In this document: positions 52,701-61,865 of the stretch, piece by piece
How the letters are laid out: the number at the start of each line of letters is the position of its first letter
How positions within the stretch are numbered: the first letter of the stretch is position 1
From: an uncultured Paracoccaceae bacterium
GTDB taxonomy: Bacteria > Pseudomonadota > Alphaproteobacteria > Rhodobacterales > Rhodobacteraceae
DNA length: 64,000 nucleotides
Assembly (NCBI GenBank): GCA_947503925.1
Contig: CANNFQ010000011.1
Location: 81,138 to 145,137, forward strand
Reading direction: 5' to 3'
Made by a program: the position numbers and the translations under genes
The notes under the pieces: model-generated
Database searches by the model: none
What the model was told of the DNA's origin: nothing
What the model saw: only the letters and a program-made list of their open reading frames with translations

Positions 52701-54724
52701 TGGGACCCATGGGCAAAACCCGGCTCGCGATCGGGGTGGTCTCGGTCACGCTGGTCGCCATCGCCATCGGCTATGTGATCGCATCGGCGGTACTGACATT
52801 CCGGGACATGGGCTTCGGGGCTGAGATCGATTTTTTCTACATCGCCAAGAACTATCTGGCGCTGCGGGCGTTCCGACCGGACGATTTCCAACTGATCAAC
52901 CTGATCATGGGCGGGGCAGGGGTGGCAGGCCTTTTGTTGAGCCTTGCCATGTCCGGCTCGGCGCTCACCCGCTTCGGCTACACCCATTGGCAGACACGTC
53001 GCGAGATGAAGCGCAACGGGTTCTTCGGCAAACCCGGCACCGGCTTTGTGATCGGCAAACTTGGAAAGCCAAAGTCCAAGGCGCCGATTCTCTGCTCGAC
53101 GACGTTCCCCCATGCCCTGATCGTGGCCCCGACGGGACGAGGCAAGACGACTGGTTTTGTCATCCCGAACCTGCTGACGTGGCAGGGTTCAGCTGTGACC
53201 TTGGATGTGAAGGGGGAGTGCTATGAGGCGACCGCGCGCCATCGGGCGGCGCAGGGTGATAAGGTCTTCCGGTTTGCCCCGACGGACTGGGAGGGACAGC
53301 GAACCCATCGCTACAACCCGCTTCTGCGGATCAATGATTTGAAGGATCCAGCGCGTCAGCAGATGGAGTTGCAGCTCTTGGCAACGCTGTTTCTGCAGAA
53401 CGACAATGATCGCGTCCAAGGTCTTTTGAAGGGCGGGATTGATCTTTTTGTTGCGGCCGGATTGCTGGCCTTCCAGCGTAAGAAGCCAACCTTAGGTGAA
53501 ATCTACCGCATCTCAGCCTCGGGCGGGAACAAGCAGAAGGAATATCTGGCTAGATCGCATGAGGTTGAGAATAAGGCGGCGAAGCTAATATTTACGCGGC
53601 TTGCCTCTACCAACAATGATACGCTGACGTCCTATGTGTCGCTGCTGATGACGTCAGGTTTGGACCAATGGCAGAACCCGGCAATTGACGAGGCCACGGC
53701 TGTATCGGACTTTGACTTCCGCACGATCCGTAAGAAACCGTTCAGCGTTTATCTCGTTGTTCAACCGTTGATGGTGAAACCTCTTGCACCGCTTATCCGG
53801 TTGCTGTTCTCCGACCTGCTTTCAGCAATGCAGGAGAAGGAACCGGGGCCGGACGAGCCGTGGCCGGTCATGATCATGCTCGATGAGTTCAACCGATTGG
53901 GAAAGATGCCGATCGTAGCGGAAAGCATCGAAGTCTTGCGCCATTATCGAGGGCATCTCGCCGTGGTTACACAAACGATCCCTGCCATTGATGAGATTTA
54001 TGGAGAAAACACGCGTCGGGCTTTGCAGGGCAATGCGGGTGTGAAGCTCTATCTCACGCCTTCAGACGAAAAGACGGTCGAGGAGCTGAGTAAAGCGGTC
54101 GGGAAGACGACGAAGACCGTGGTCACCAAATCGCGTTCGATTGGGAAAAACCCTTTTGAGGGGAGGAGTCAGTCGACCAGGACAGAAGAGACGTCCTTGC
54201 TGCCAGAAGACGAAGCGCGCCGGTTGCCGCTCGATGAGATCGTCGTGGTGGTAGACGCACAAATGCCAGTGCGGGCCAAGCGGATACAGTTTTTCGATGA
54301 TCCTTTCTTCAAGAGTATACATGCGGCGCAAAGCGGTGAGATGCCTGTTCCCTGTGGACCAGAAGACAGACCGAGCGGCGATGATGCAAGATGTGATGGA
54401 GCTGCAACGCAAAGCACAGCAGGAGTTTGTAGTACTTCTGAAATAGAAGCTGGCGAGGCTCCGTCACGGCGTCCCAAACCAGTTGCGACAACGGCAAAAC
54501 GACGACGTGCCCAGCCCCAAGCGCGCGCAGCAGTTATTGCAGACGATCGGCGGCAGCTTGAGATGGATTTCGACGCGCAGGCGCACTTGGAGCTCGATAG
54601 TCCGTCTGCAGAAGACGTCAGTCAGGTCGAACTCGCTCTAAGCGATCTCGAGCAGTTAGAAGGCGAGGTTACCAAGATGGCGGAGGGCACCAACACGGCA
54701 AGCGAGAACGTCGGTGTTGGCTAA
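52700..54724 (+). CDS. Type IV coupling protein, VirD4/TraG family
   Basis: The 674-aa protein has two N-terminal membrane helices (LAIGVVSVTLVAIAIGYVIASAVL; LINLIMGGAGVAGLLLSLAM), Walker A APTGRGKTTG (about residue 143), the coupling-protein block FSVYLVVQPLMVKPLAPLIRLLF, Walker B VMIMLDEFNRLG and TQTIPAIDEIYG. It brings the relaxosome to a type IV secretion channel. The C-terminal ~130 residues are variable. No virB genes follow in the window. Confidence 0.95.
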   Translation: MGPMGKTRLAIGVVSVTLVAIAIGYVIASAVLTFRDMGFGAEIDFFYIAKNYLALRAFRPDDFQLINLIMGGAGVAGLLLSLAMSGSALTRFGYTHWQTRREMKRNGFFGKPGTGFVIGKLGKPKSKAPILCSTTFPHALIVAPTGRGKTTGFVIPNLLTWQGSAVTLDVKGECYEATARHRAAQGDKVFRFAPTDWEGQRTHRYNPLLRINDLKDPARQQMELQLLATLFLQNDNDRVQGLLKGGIDLFVAAGLLAFQRKKPTLGEIYRISASGGNKQKEYLARSHEVENKAAKLIFTRLASTNNDTLTSYVSLLMTSGLDQWQNPAIDEATAVSDFDFRTIRKKPFSVYLVVQPLMVKPLAPLIRLLFSDLLSAMQEKEPGPDEPWPVMIMLDEFNRLGKMPIVAESIEVLRHYRGHLAVVTQTIPAIDEIYGENTRRALQGNAGVKLYLTPSDEKTVEELSKAVGKTTKTVVTKSRSIGKNPFEGRSQSTRTEETSLLPEDEARRLPLDEIVVVVDAQMPVRAKRIQFFDDPFFKSIHAAQSGEMPVPCGPEDRPSGDDARCDGAATQSTAGVCSTSEIEAGEAPSRRPKPVATTAKRRRAQPQARAAVIADDRRQLEMDFDAQAHLELDSPSAEDVSQVELALSDLEQLEGEVTKMAEGTNTASENVGVG

Positions 54725-54975
54725 GCGGTCATGGGGCTAGGCGCAGCAAAGGCCTCGAATGAGACCACTACTGCCGTTGCCATGAACGAAGTGATTGCCC
54801 GCTTTTGGGTTGCCGACCGTAGATGTTGGTCATCGACAGCGACAATGGCGCACGGAGTCCATCAACTCTGCCAATACCGAGGATTTGGCGCGACAGAGCG
54901 CGAATTTGGCGAACAACCGCAGGACCGCCACCTGCCGCATGCGTAAGTTCGGTCCATCATGGAAAGGACTAAAAA
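54725..54975. other. Backbone/cargo junction
   Basis: After the coupling-protein gene the plasmid-type content ends. A 71-codon ORF at 54731 has no recognisable features. No virB genes, IS or att site were seen. Confidence 0.35.
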
Positions 54976-55383
54976 ATGAGACTCACACAGCTGGCATCAA
55001 CCACAGTTGCGACCGCCCTTCTCGGGGGGGCGGCTTTCGCGCAGGAGACCATGGATACGGCGCAGCTCGACGCGCTCGTCACAGGCAACACACTCTATGT
55101 CGACATTCCGGCCGGCGCGCCGGGTGCGCCCGATGGCGGCACCGCGCCTATCTACTATGGCGTGGACGGGTCTGCCGCGGCGCAGCTGCCCGCCGGACCA
55201 AAACTGGTCGGGACATGGGCGCTCGATGGGGACCGATATTGCATCGACTGGGATAACGGACCGCAGAACAGCTGCACGCAACTAATGCGCAGTGCCGACG
55301 GTTTCGTGGTGATGGACGCCACCTTGGGCGAGCCGCGCGGTCTCGTCACCCGGATCGCCGTCGGCAACCCCGAAGACCTCTAA
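54976..55383 (+). CDS. Small exported protein
   Basis: A Sec signal peptide (LASTTVATALLGGAAFAQ) precedes a 113-aa mature domain with two Cys (DRYCIDWDNGPQNSCTQL), DUF995-like in pattern (LVGTWALDGDRYCIDWDNGP). These small periplasmic proteins have unknown function. AAAGGA lies before the ATG. Cotranscribed with the ABM and AraC genes (10- and 3-bp gaps). Confidence 0.8.
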   Translation: MRLTQLASTTVATALLGGAAFAQETMDTAQLDALVTGNTLYVDIPAGAPGAPDGGTAPIYYGVDGSAAAQLPAGPKLVGTWALDGDRYCIDWDNGPQNSCTQLMRSADGFVVMDATLGEPRGLVTRIAVGNPEDL

Positions 55384-55393
55384 GGAGTGCATC

Positions 55394-55681
55394 ATGAAAC
55401 TCATCACCGTCGAGGCCGCTTTCGCCGCCTCCGATCTTCAAGCCGCCCTGACCTTGTTCGAGGACCAGGCAGACACCGTTCGCAAAATGGATGGTTGCCG
55501 TCACTACGCGCTGTTCACCAGGCCGTCCGGCGATGGTGTCGCGATCCTTCAACACTGGGATAGCATGGAGGATTTTGATGCCTATCGCGCGAGCGAGGCC
55601 TTCGCCACGCTCGGCCAAGGTCTACGCCCCATCATGACGGCTCCGCCCGTGACCGTGGTGGCGGTGTTTGATACTCAGTAG
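55394..55681 (+). CDS. ABM-domain (antibiotic biosynthesis monooxygenase-like) protein
   Basis: The 95-aa protein fits the dimeric ABM barrel (AALTLFEDQADTVRKMDGCRHYALFTRPSGDGVAILQHWDSMEDFDAYRASEAFATLG). These enzymes oxidise quinol-like substrates or degrade them without cofactors. Start follows AAGGAG. It lies between the exported protein and the AraC regulator. Confidence 0.85.
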   Translation: MKLITVEAAFAASDLQAALTLFEDQADTVRKMDGCRHYALFTRPSGDGVAILQHWDSMEDFDAYRASEAFATLGQGLRPIMTAPPVTVVAVFDTQ

Positions 55682-55684
55682 AGA

Positions 55685-56443
55685 ATGACCGAACGGGAAA
55701 ATGCCGCCTTTTGCTACTTTCAAGATATCGAGCCGCGTCCTCCCTTGGACGCGGTTTTCGAGCGTGATTACCTGCTTTACGCCGTGCGCGGTGCGCTGCG
55801 CCTGAATGTGGACGGAGCGAGCTGGCTGCTACCGCCATCTTTCGCCGCATGGATACCAGCCGGAACCGCGTTCCGAGTCGACCTCGACCACCCCGTGACG
55901 AGTTGCTCGGTTTTGACTCGACCGGGCTTCTGCATGGCCTTCCCTTCGGCGACGAGCGTCTTTCAGATGTCAGCCCTCGCGCGTCACATGATCCAGCATT
56001 GTAGCGATTGGGGGCCAGACAATAGCCATCCGGACGAGGCCGAGGGGTTTTTCGAAGCACTACTGAACGTCTGCGCAGGGCTTGTGCCGCGCTCGGTCGA
56101 TGTCAAGCGACCCTACGCCAGCGATCCTGGTTTGCGGCGGGCCATCGGGATCACCGAGGATCGACTGGCGGACAGCCTGACGGCCGGAGACGTGGCACGC
56201 GCGGCCAATCTGTCGGAACGTACGATGCAGCGGCGTTTCGCGAAGGATGTCGGCCTGTCGTGGTCGCAGGTTCTGACCCGCGTTCGTATGATCCGTGCAG
56301 TCGAGCTGCTGTCCGACGACTCTCTGTCGGTCATCGAAATCGGCGCGGCTTGCGGGTTCAACTCCCTCAGCGCTTTCAACAAAGCGTTTCGAGCATTCGC
56401 GCAAATGACGCCGTCAGAGTATCGCAAGTCCCTAAGGGCCTGA
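55685..56443 (+). CDS. AraC-family transcriptional regulator
   Basis: The C-terminal double HTH is clear (LTAGDVARAANLSERTMQRRFAKDVGLSWSQVLTRVRMIRAVELL ... IEIGAACGFNSLSAFNKAFRAFAQMTPSEYRKS). The N-terminal cupin-like domain (DYLLYAVRGALRLNVDGASWLLPP) senses a ligand. It is last in a three-gene operon and may control it. Confidence 0.95.
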   Translation: MTERENAAFCYFQDIEPRPPLDAVFERDYLLYAVRGALRLNVDGASWLLPPSFAAWIPAGTAFRVDLDHPVTSCSVLTRPGFCMAFPSATSVFQMSALARHMIQHCSDWGPDNSHPDEAEGFFEALLNVCAGLVPRSVDVKRPYASDPGLRRAIGITEDRLADSLTAGDVARAANLSERTMQRRFAKDVGLSWSQVLTRVRMIRAVELLSDDSLSVIEIGAACGFNSLSAFNKAFRAFAQMTPSEYRKSLRA

Positions 56444-56781
56444 CTTGATGGCTGCACCAGCCATTCTTCCACAGTAAATCGGACAAAAGGTTGAAAACTC
56501 TGAAGTCGTCGTCTTGGCGAGCGAAATGGCGCTCCAGAGATCCATTCAAACGGCCAACGCAGTGAACCAACCGCGCTGCCGGGTCGTATGACAGAAGTGC
56601 CCACGTGATGAAATCAGTAAACTTGCATCATGCACCATCGGGTACTACGGGGTCTGTGCCGACCTTCGCCGCCACCGGATCGGCAAGACAAAGCTGTCAT
56701 TAATTGCTTCTTGACCATCGACAGCATGAATCAACAGAGATATTTCGATAGTCTGGCTTCGAAGTCGATTGGTTTCCGTCG
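56444..56781. other. 338-bp intergenic region
   Basis: Between convergent AraC and MAPEG genes. A leftward frame (56376-56570) has a protein-like stretch (VFNLLSDLLWKNGW) that may be a remnant, but nothing firm can be called. Confidence 0.3.
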
Positions 56782-57180
56782 CTATCCGACAGCAGCTACA
56801 AGGCATTGAGTCCCCAAATACAAAGACCCAAGCGATCCGCACGTGAAGCCAAGAATGCGGATGAACGGAATGCCTGTATAGTACAAAAGCACAAAAGCGG
56901 CCCGTCCGAAGACAATGATTGCTGCCGCGAGCGCTGGACCCTCACCGGTGACGCCCAAAAACGCCGCGCCTGCCAATACCGGAACGATGTAAGCAGCAGA
57001 CTCGACCTGGTTTTGGTAGGCGCGCTGAATTCGTAGGCCTAAGGCGTCTCGTTCGACAATCGGGCGGTTGGAAGAAAAGCCGTAGCCAAAGCCCTGACTG
57101 ATGTAGGCATAAGCAATCTCAATGGTGAGCGCGGTCATTTTGACAAGCGCAAAGCCGATCAGTGCAAGTTCAAAACTCAT
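56782..57180 (-). CDS. MAPEG-family membrane protein
   Basis: The 132-aa protein has four hydrophobic helices and the MAPEG pattern (RIQRAYQNQVESAAYIVPVLAGAAFLG ... LLYYTGIPFIRILGFTCGSLG), as in membrane glutathione transferases and MAPEG proteins of unknown role. Last gene of a leftward operon with DUF1330 and hydrolase genes. Confidence 0.9.
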   Translation of the reverse strand: MSFELALIGFALVKMTALTIEIAYAYISQGFGYGFSSNRPIVERDALGLRIQRAYQNQVESAAYIVPVLAGAAFLGVTGEGPALAAAIIVFGRAAFVLLYYTGIPFIRILGFTCGSLGSLYLGTQCLVAAVG

Positions 57181-57210
57181 ATCTTTTGTCTTTCTTCTGT
57201 GTTCAGGCGG

Positions 57211-57525
57211 TTAAGCCATTGGTGTCAGCGCGATGATGGTTGATTTTGTCTGATCGGTTGCGGCTTGGCGTGCTTCAATCAGCGGAAGGTAGTCGGGATC
57301 GGCGTACCAAGCGTCCAGCGCGGCCTGTGAAGGGAAGCGCAGAACCGCCATGACGCTGGCTTTGAGTGCTCCCTCAAGCGCAGTCAATTGAGGAGTGGCG
57401 ACAATGGTTTCGACACCGTGCCGATCGTTGATCGCCTTCAAGGGGGCGACATAGCCAACCTGAAAGTTGGTCATGTCTTCGACGCGAAGGGATGCGACGA
57501 GGAAAACAGGGGTTTGTGTGCTCAT
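57211..57525 (-). CDS. DUF1330-family protein
   Basis: A 104-aa alpha/beta-barrel protein (FLVASLRVEDMTNFQVGYVAPLKAINDRHG ... VLRFPSQAALDAWYADPDYLPLIEARQAATD), clear DUF1330. The gene lies 10 bp after the exported hydrolase. Start follows GAGGAG. Confidence 0.9.
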   Translation of the reverse strand: MSTQTPVFLVASLRVEDMTNFQVGYVAPLKAINDRHGVETIVATPQLTALEGALKASVMAVLRFPSQAALDAWYADPDYLPLIEARQAATDQTKSTIIALTPMA

Positions 57526-57535
57526 TTTTCACTCC

Positions 57536-58537
57536 TCAGCTCGGCAACCGGTCGACCCAATCGCGCAGGGCGCGACCGATGGCTTCAGGGTGATCTTCCT
57601 GAATGAAGTGAACGCCGGCGCCGAGGAACACATCCTCCAGATTTGACGCGTTGGCCTTCACGTATTCAACAACCGGCGGAGGCATCAATGCACCGGGTGC
57701 AACGTGAAACATTAGCTTGGGCATATCGGTGGAATACAGCCAATCACCATTGGCCGTGATCACTTCAGCGGTGTCCGCAGGCTCGCCAGCAATGGGAACC
57801 TGTCGTGGCCAGACCAAGGTGGGTTTGCGGCTTTCAGGCGTTGGGAACGGTGCCCGGTAGTTGTCTAAGACCTCTTGCGAAAGCGGTGTTGCGACAGCCA
57901 TTTTGCCCAAAACTTCTTCGACAAAGAAATTGCCCTGCAAAACCGCTTCTTCGCCAGCCGGCGAGCGCAACAACCCAAAGAGTTGCGCACTTGGCTCCCC
58001 CATCGCCTCAAGGCTTGGCGCGGGAAGCGCGGGCGGAATACCGGCCTCCATGAAAGCCATTGCTTTCACGTTGCCTTCGTTTAGACGCGCGTATCGCATC
58101 CCCAAGACTGAGCCCCAATCATGGATGACTAGGGTGATGTCCTGCAATCCGAGAGCTTCAATGAATCCGTCGAGGTATTCCGCATGGTCAGCGAACGTGT
58201 AGTCGATGTCAGGCTTGTCACTGTCGCCCATGCCGATGAGATCAGGGGCAATTGCACGATATTCTGATGTTACCGCTGGGATGCTGTCCAGAACGAACGG
58301 GATGATGTTGCGCCAAAGGTAGGACGATGTCGGGTTCCCATGCAGAAAGAGAACAACCGGCCCATTTCCTTCATCGACATAGGCCATCTGTGAGCCGTTT
58401 ACTTCGACGAACTTCTTTTCGAACGGCATCTCTGCAGAAGGAGTAAACCCTTCTGCGAGCGCAGGAAGCGCAGTTGCGAAGGCGACTGCCGCTACGGTCC
58501 CTTGCAAAGCGGTACGGCGAGAAATCTTGAGGGTCAT
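57536..58537 (-). CDS. Exported haloalkane-dehalogenase-like alpha/beta hydrolase
   Basis: A Tat-like signal (KISRRTALQGTVAAVAFATALPALA) precedes a 300-aa dehalogenase-type domain. HGNPTSSYLWR (halide-binding Asn/Trp side), DLIGMGDSDK, nucleophile HDWGSVLG (Asp) and the C-terminal GVHFIQEDHP (His) resemble HLD-II enzymes such as LinB/DhaA. It may remove halide from alkyl halides or act as an esterase/epoxide hydrolase. The ATG follows AAGGAGAC. Immediately upstream is a second, non-exported relative. Confidence 0.9.
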   Translation of the reverse strand: MTLKISRRTALQGTVAAVAFATALPALAEGFTPSAEMPFEKKFVEVNGSQMAYVDEGNGPVVLFLHGNPTSSYLWRNIIPFVLDSIPAVTSEYRAIAPDLIGMGDSDKPDIDYTFADHAEYLDGFIEALGLQDITLVIHDWGSVLGMRYARLNEGNVKAMAFMEAGIPPALPAPSLEAMGEPSAQLFGLLRSPAGEEAVLQGNFFVEEVLGKMAVATPLSQEVLDNYRAPFPTPESRKPTLVWPRQVPIAGEPADTAEVITANGDWLYSTDMPKLMFHVAPGALMPPPVVEYVKANASNLEDVFLGAGVHFIQEDHPEAIGRALRDWVDRLPS

Positions 58538-58569
58538 ACGTCGTCTCCTTGTGAGGTGTGAAAGGTCGA

Positions 58570-59514
58570 TCAATCGGCCTTGTCGGTCAAAAATGTGCGC
58601 AGTTCACGCACGAGCGCGTCGGGCTCGTCGTCTTGCAGGTAATGACGCGCCGTTTTGAACTCGGTGACGCCAGCCTGAGGCAAACGTTTCTTCCAGGCGG
58701 CCAATGCTCCGATTGGGATCAGCGGGTCCTTCAGCCCCCAAAAGATATGGGCCGGACCGTCAAACAGTTCGACATAAGGACCTGTTTCTTCGAGCAGGGT
58801 CTTGGCCGCCGGATGCGCGGTATTGGTCGGGATCATGCGCGGAAACGCCATGACACCGGCGCGTTCCGAACTACTCCGGAAAATGTCGCGGTAAGCCCGC
58901 TTCGCGGCACCCTGACGCCTTGTCGCTGTGGCCATAGTCATGACCTGCCGCTCAAAGAACCCCAAACGGCGCACCATAAAGTCGCCCAGACCTTTGGACC
59001 GCATCATGAGGAGCGGTGGGGGCAGTTTGAGTTTTTCCGGGTTCATCCCGTCGACCGGTGGGTAAAACCCAAATGTGTTCATCACCACTAGCGCCTTGAT
59101 GCGCTCGGGATGACGGGCCGCGACGCCTAGGCCAATTGGGCCACCCCAGTCTTGCATCACTAAGGTGATGTTATTGAGGTCAAGCCGGAGCACCAAAGCT
59201 TCGAGATGATCGATGTGGGCCTTCAGCGTATAGGAGGCTTCGTCATCAGGTTTGTGAGACAGACCGAAGCCAATATGGTCAGGCACGACGATGCGACGCT
59301 CTGTTGAGAGGCCCTTTACCAGCGCGCGATACAGGAATGACCATGATGGATTGCCATGCACTGCAAGCACCGTAGAGCGCTCATTCTGTGCACCCTCATC
59401 GAGGTAGTGCATTTGACCCATTGTCGTCTGAGTAAAGTGGGACGCGAATGGATACTCGTCCTCAAGCCCCAGCTCCTTGATGCGTGGATGCACGTCTTTG
59501 GATGTGTCGAGCAT
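58570..59514 (-). CDS. Haloalkane-dehalogenase-like alpha/beta hydrolase
   Basis: The 314-aa cytosolic protein has VHGNPSWSFLYR, DHIGFGLSHKP, nucleophile MQDWGGPIG (Asp) and ARHYLQDDEP (His) at the expected places; HLD-I-like in pattern. No signal peptide. The ATG is within ACTCCTATG after GGAGA. The operon reads this gene, exported relative, DUF1330, MAPEG. The LysR gene follows on the same strand upstream. Confidence 0.9.
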   Translation of the reverse strand: MLDTSKDVHPRIKELGLEDEYPFASHFTQTTMGQMHYLDEGAQNERSTVLAVHGNPSWSFLYRALVKGLSTERRIVVPDHIGFGLSHKPDDEASYTLKAHIDHLEALVLRLDLNNITLVMQDWGGPIGLGVAARHPERIKALVVMNTFGFYPPVDGMNPEKLKLPPPLLMMRSKGLGDFMVRRLGFFERQVMTMATATRRQGAAKRAYRDIFRSSSERAGVMAFPRMIPTNTAHPAAKTLLEETGPYVELFDGPAHIFWGLKDPLIPIGALAAWKKRLPQAGVTEFKTARHYLQDDEPDALVRELRTFLTDKAD

Positions 59515-59619
59515 AGGAGTCTCCGAACCAAGATTGTTGCGTTGGTTCAGAATTATCATCGCAAATTCGCAACATCACGGAGTATGTTTGCAGACAATTG
59601 GTGCGTTTTTGCGGCGGGC

Positions 59620-60510
59620 CTACGCCTCGCCGATCAGACGCTTCCGATGTTTGCGCAAAACGGCCTCTGCAAAGCCCATGAATGCTTGAACACGCGCGGT
59701 CTGGCGCAGATCGTTATGTGTGAGCAACCAGATGTCGCGGCTTTTGACAGGCGCTTTCTTGCCCGCGCGCTGTAGGTCCGGGTCTGCGTCACCAAACAAG
59801 CATGGCAGGATCGCAAGACCTAAGCCTTCCCGTGCTGCCGCGTGTTGCGCCGGGATAGTCGGGAACACGCCCCAAACGGGGTTGTTCGGGAACTCAGATG
59901 TCCGCACCCATTCCGGCGCACCTTGCGTCGCCGTCCCCCAACCAAGCCAGCGATATGATCTTGGATCACGCGACAGATAGGCGGGCGTGGCGTATGCCGC
60001 CTCTGTATATGCATAGAGGCGTTTGCCTACCAAAGTGTCCGGCGGGTTGTTGTCCAACCTGACGGCAAAATCCGCCTCACGCCGTGCAACGTCCCGGATC
60101 GACAGTGACGTATCAAAGCGCAACTCGATCGACGGGTGTTGAGCGGTAAAACCTGGCAACTCTGGCATGAAGAGCATGTTGAGCAACGGCTCGGGCATCG
60201 TGACGGTCAAGGGACCGGCCAGTTCGTCGTCAAGGCCAGCGATGCTGCGTTCCGCATCCATCAATGCATCGCTAAAGGTCTGCGCGACTCGGTACAGGGT
60301 CTCTCCGGCAGAGGTCAGAAGCAATCCGTCTGGCGTTCGGTTGAACAGACTCGTACCGAGGCCTTCTTCCAGCGAGTCGACCCTTCGACCAACCGTGGTG
60401 TGATGGACACCAAGAGCTTCCCCCGCCGCACGAACTGTCTTGTGCTGAACGACAGCGCACAGCGTTTTGATGTCTTCCCAGTCCAAGCCAGCCTCGCATT
60501 TTTGCACCAC
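59620..60510 (-). CDS. LysR-family transcriptional regulator
   Basis: The winged helix (EDIKTLCAVVQHKTVRAAGEALGVHHTTVGRRVDSLEEGLGTSLFNRTPDGLLLT) and effector domain are clear. GTG start at 60510. It is divergent from the MDR oxidoreductase gene and upstream of the hydrolase operon, so may control either. Confidence 0.9.
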   Translation of the reverse strand: MVQKCEAGLDWEDIKTLCAVVQHKTVRAAGEALGVHHTTVGRRVDSLEEGLGTSLFNRTPDGLLLTSAGETLYRVAQTFSDALMDAERSIAGLDDELAGPLTVTMPEPLLNMLFMPELPGFTAQHPSIELRFDTSLSIRDVARREADFAVRLDNNPPDTLVGKRLYAYTEAAYATPAYLSRDPRSYRWLGWGTATQGAPEWVRTSEFPNNPVWGVFPTIPAQHAAAREGLGLAILPCLFGDADPDLQRAGKKAPVKSRDIWLLTHNDLRQTARVQAFMGFAEAVLRKHRKRLIGEA

Positions 60511-60589
60511 TTAGATGCTAATACGCTACGTGATCTTGCGAAAAGGCACCAGTAGTCTTGCGGGGACACTCGCTTCGAAAGGACAAGCT

Positions 60590-61594
60590 ATGCCAACCAC
60601 CGCACAATTTGACACGCTTGGAGGTCCCGAGAAAATCGAGCTAGTCGAATTATCCATTCAGCCGCCTGCGGATGATGAAGTGCAAGTCCGCATGCGCGCG
60701 GCAGGCCTAAATCGGGCAGAGCTGCTTTATGTCGCTGGTCACTATCTCGTCGAGCCACCAATCCCGAATGCGCCCTTGGGTGCTGAAGGCGCTGGAGAAA
60801 TTATTAGCGTCGGTTCAGGTGTTACGAAGTTCGCTGAAGGTGACAGAGTCTGCGTGTTACCGATGATGGATTGGGCAAAATATGGCACCCTGGCCGAAGT
60901 TGTTAACGTGCCAGCTTATGCTTTGGAACGGATTCCTGACGGCATTGGTTTCGAGGATGCAGCTGCGTTCTGGATGGCTTTTGCCACAGCCTACGGTATG
61001 ATCGTTCAAGCGGGCGAGATGCCCATTAACGCTGCGGACAGATCCGTCGTGATAACAGGGGCAAGTTCGAGTGTTGGGACCGCCGCCTTCCAGATACTCA
61101 AGCAGATCGGTGCGAGCGGTATAGCAACCACCAGATCGCAGAAGAAAGTTGCCGACCTCAAAAGTGCGGGCGCGGATCATGTGATAGTCACGGACGACGA
61201 CGATATTAGTGCCCGCCTCAGCGAGATCACAAAAGGCAAGGGTGTGGACCTTGTCTGCGACTCGGTCATCGGAGACATGATCGCGCCCGCCGCCGAAGCC
61301 CTTGTCCCCGAGGGAAATATGGTCCTAATGGGGTTTCAGTCAGGAGAAATTCCGGGGCTGCCGTTCTATCCGATTCTGACGAAAGGTATCACGATCAGAG
61401 GCTTCCATTTGGTCTGGCACCTTCTCGATCACGCAGACCGCCGCAAAAGAGCGGTCGATTCCCTGAGCCCGCTCTGGGCCAGTGGAGAGCTTAAACCCGT
61501 AATCGATCGCGTTTTCCCGCTCTCCGATGTCTCGGACGCCTATGCGTACATGGCAACCAACAACCATCTGGGAAAGATCGTCATACAAATCTGA
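60590..61594 (+). CDS. MDR-superfamily (quinone oxidoreductase-like) dehydrogenase
   Basis: The 334-aa protein has the MDR N-terminal GroES-like fold (VQVRMRAAGLNRAELLYVAGHYLVEPP ... LGAEGAGEIISVGSGV) and NADPH site VITGASSSVGTAAFQ. Zinc ligands are absent, as in quinone oxidoreductases. The ATG at 60590 follows AAAGGA. Divergent from the LysR gene. Confidence 0.95.
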   Translation: MPTTAQFDTLGGPEKIELVELSIQPPADDEVQVRMRAAGLNRAELLYVAGHYLVEPPIPNAPLGAEGAGEIISVGSGVTKFAEGDRVCVLPMMDWAKYGTLAEVVNVPAYALERIPDGIGFEDAAAFWMAFATAYGMIVQAGEMPINAADRSVVITGASSSVGTAAFQILKQIGASGIATTRSQKKVADLKSAGADHVIVTDDDDISARLSEITKGKGVDLVCDSVIGDMIAPAAEALVPEGNMVLMGFQSGEIPGLPFYPILTKGITIRGFHLVWHLLDHADRRKRAVDSLSPLWASGELKPVIDRVFPLSDVSDAYAYMATNNHLGKIVIQI

Positions 61595-61865
61595 TAGTAC
61601 CGGCCCATTCCTGCCGTTGCCGACATAGTTGAGCGCCGCGGCGCAGCTTCACCAGACCGAACTTTCGCTGCAGTCGCGAAATCGATTGTGTGGCGAACTG
61701 GTGGTCTGCGGGACGAAGCGGACTTTTGCCGCAACTGCTCCAATGGCTGTTTTGGGATGTTGTCGGTGAAAAGTCACCGACCATGTCGGTCACACAGTCG
61801 GTTGAGTTTCGCTCCCAATGGCATAGAAAGTTGGTGAGAAAACCTTGTGTGGCAGAAGTAGGTGA
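61595..61865. other. Intergenic region containing a dispersed-repeat-like segment
   Basis: No supported gene; it holds the repeat candidate at 61718. The start of the following kinase frame is unclear. Confidence 0.3.
61718..61754. repeat. Intergenic dispersed repeat copy 2 (candidate)
   Basis: GCGGACTTTTGC, then GCAACTG and CAATGGC in the same order as at 33924-33969. Confidence 0.3.

Noticed and set aside
54731..54946. 71-codon ORF after the coupling protein gene
   Set aside because: Low-complexity translation without family signs; may be a remnant but cannot be supported.
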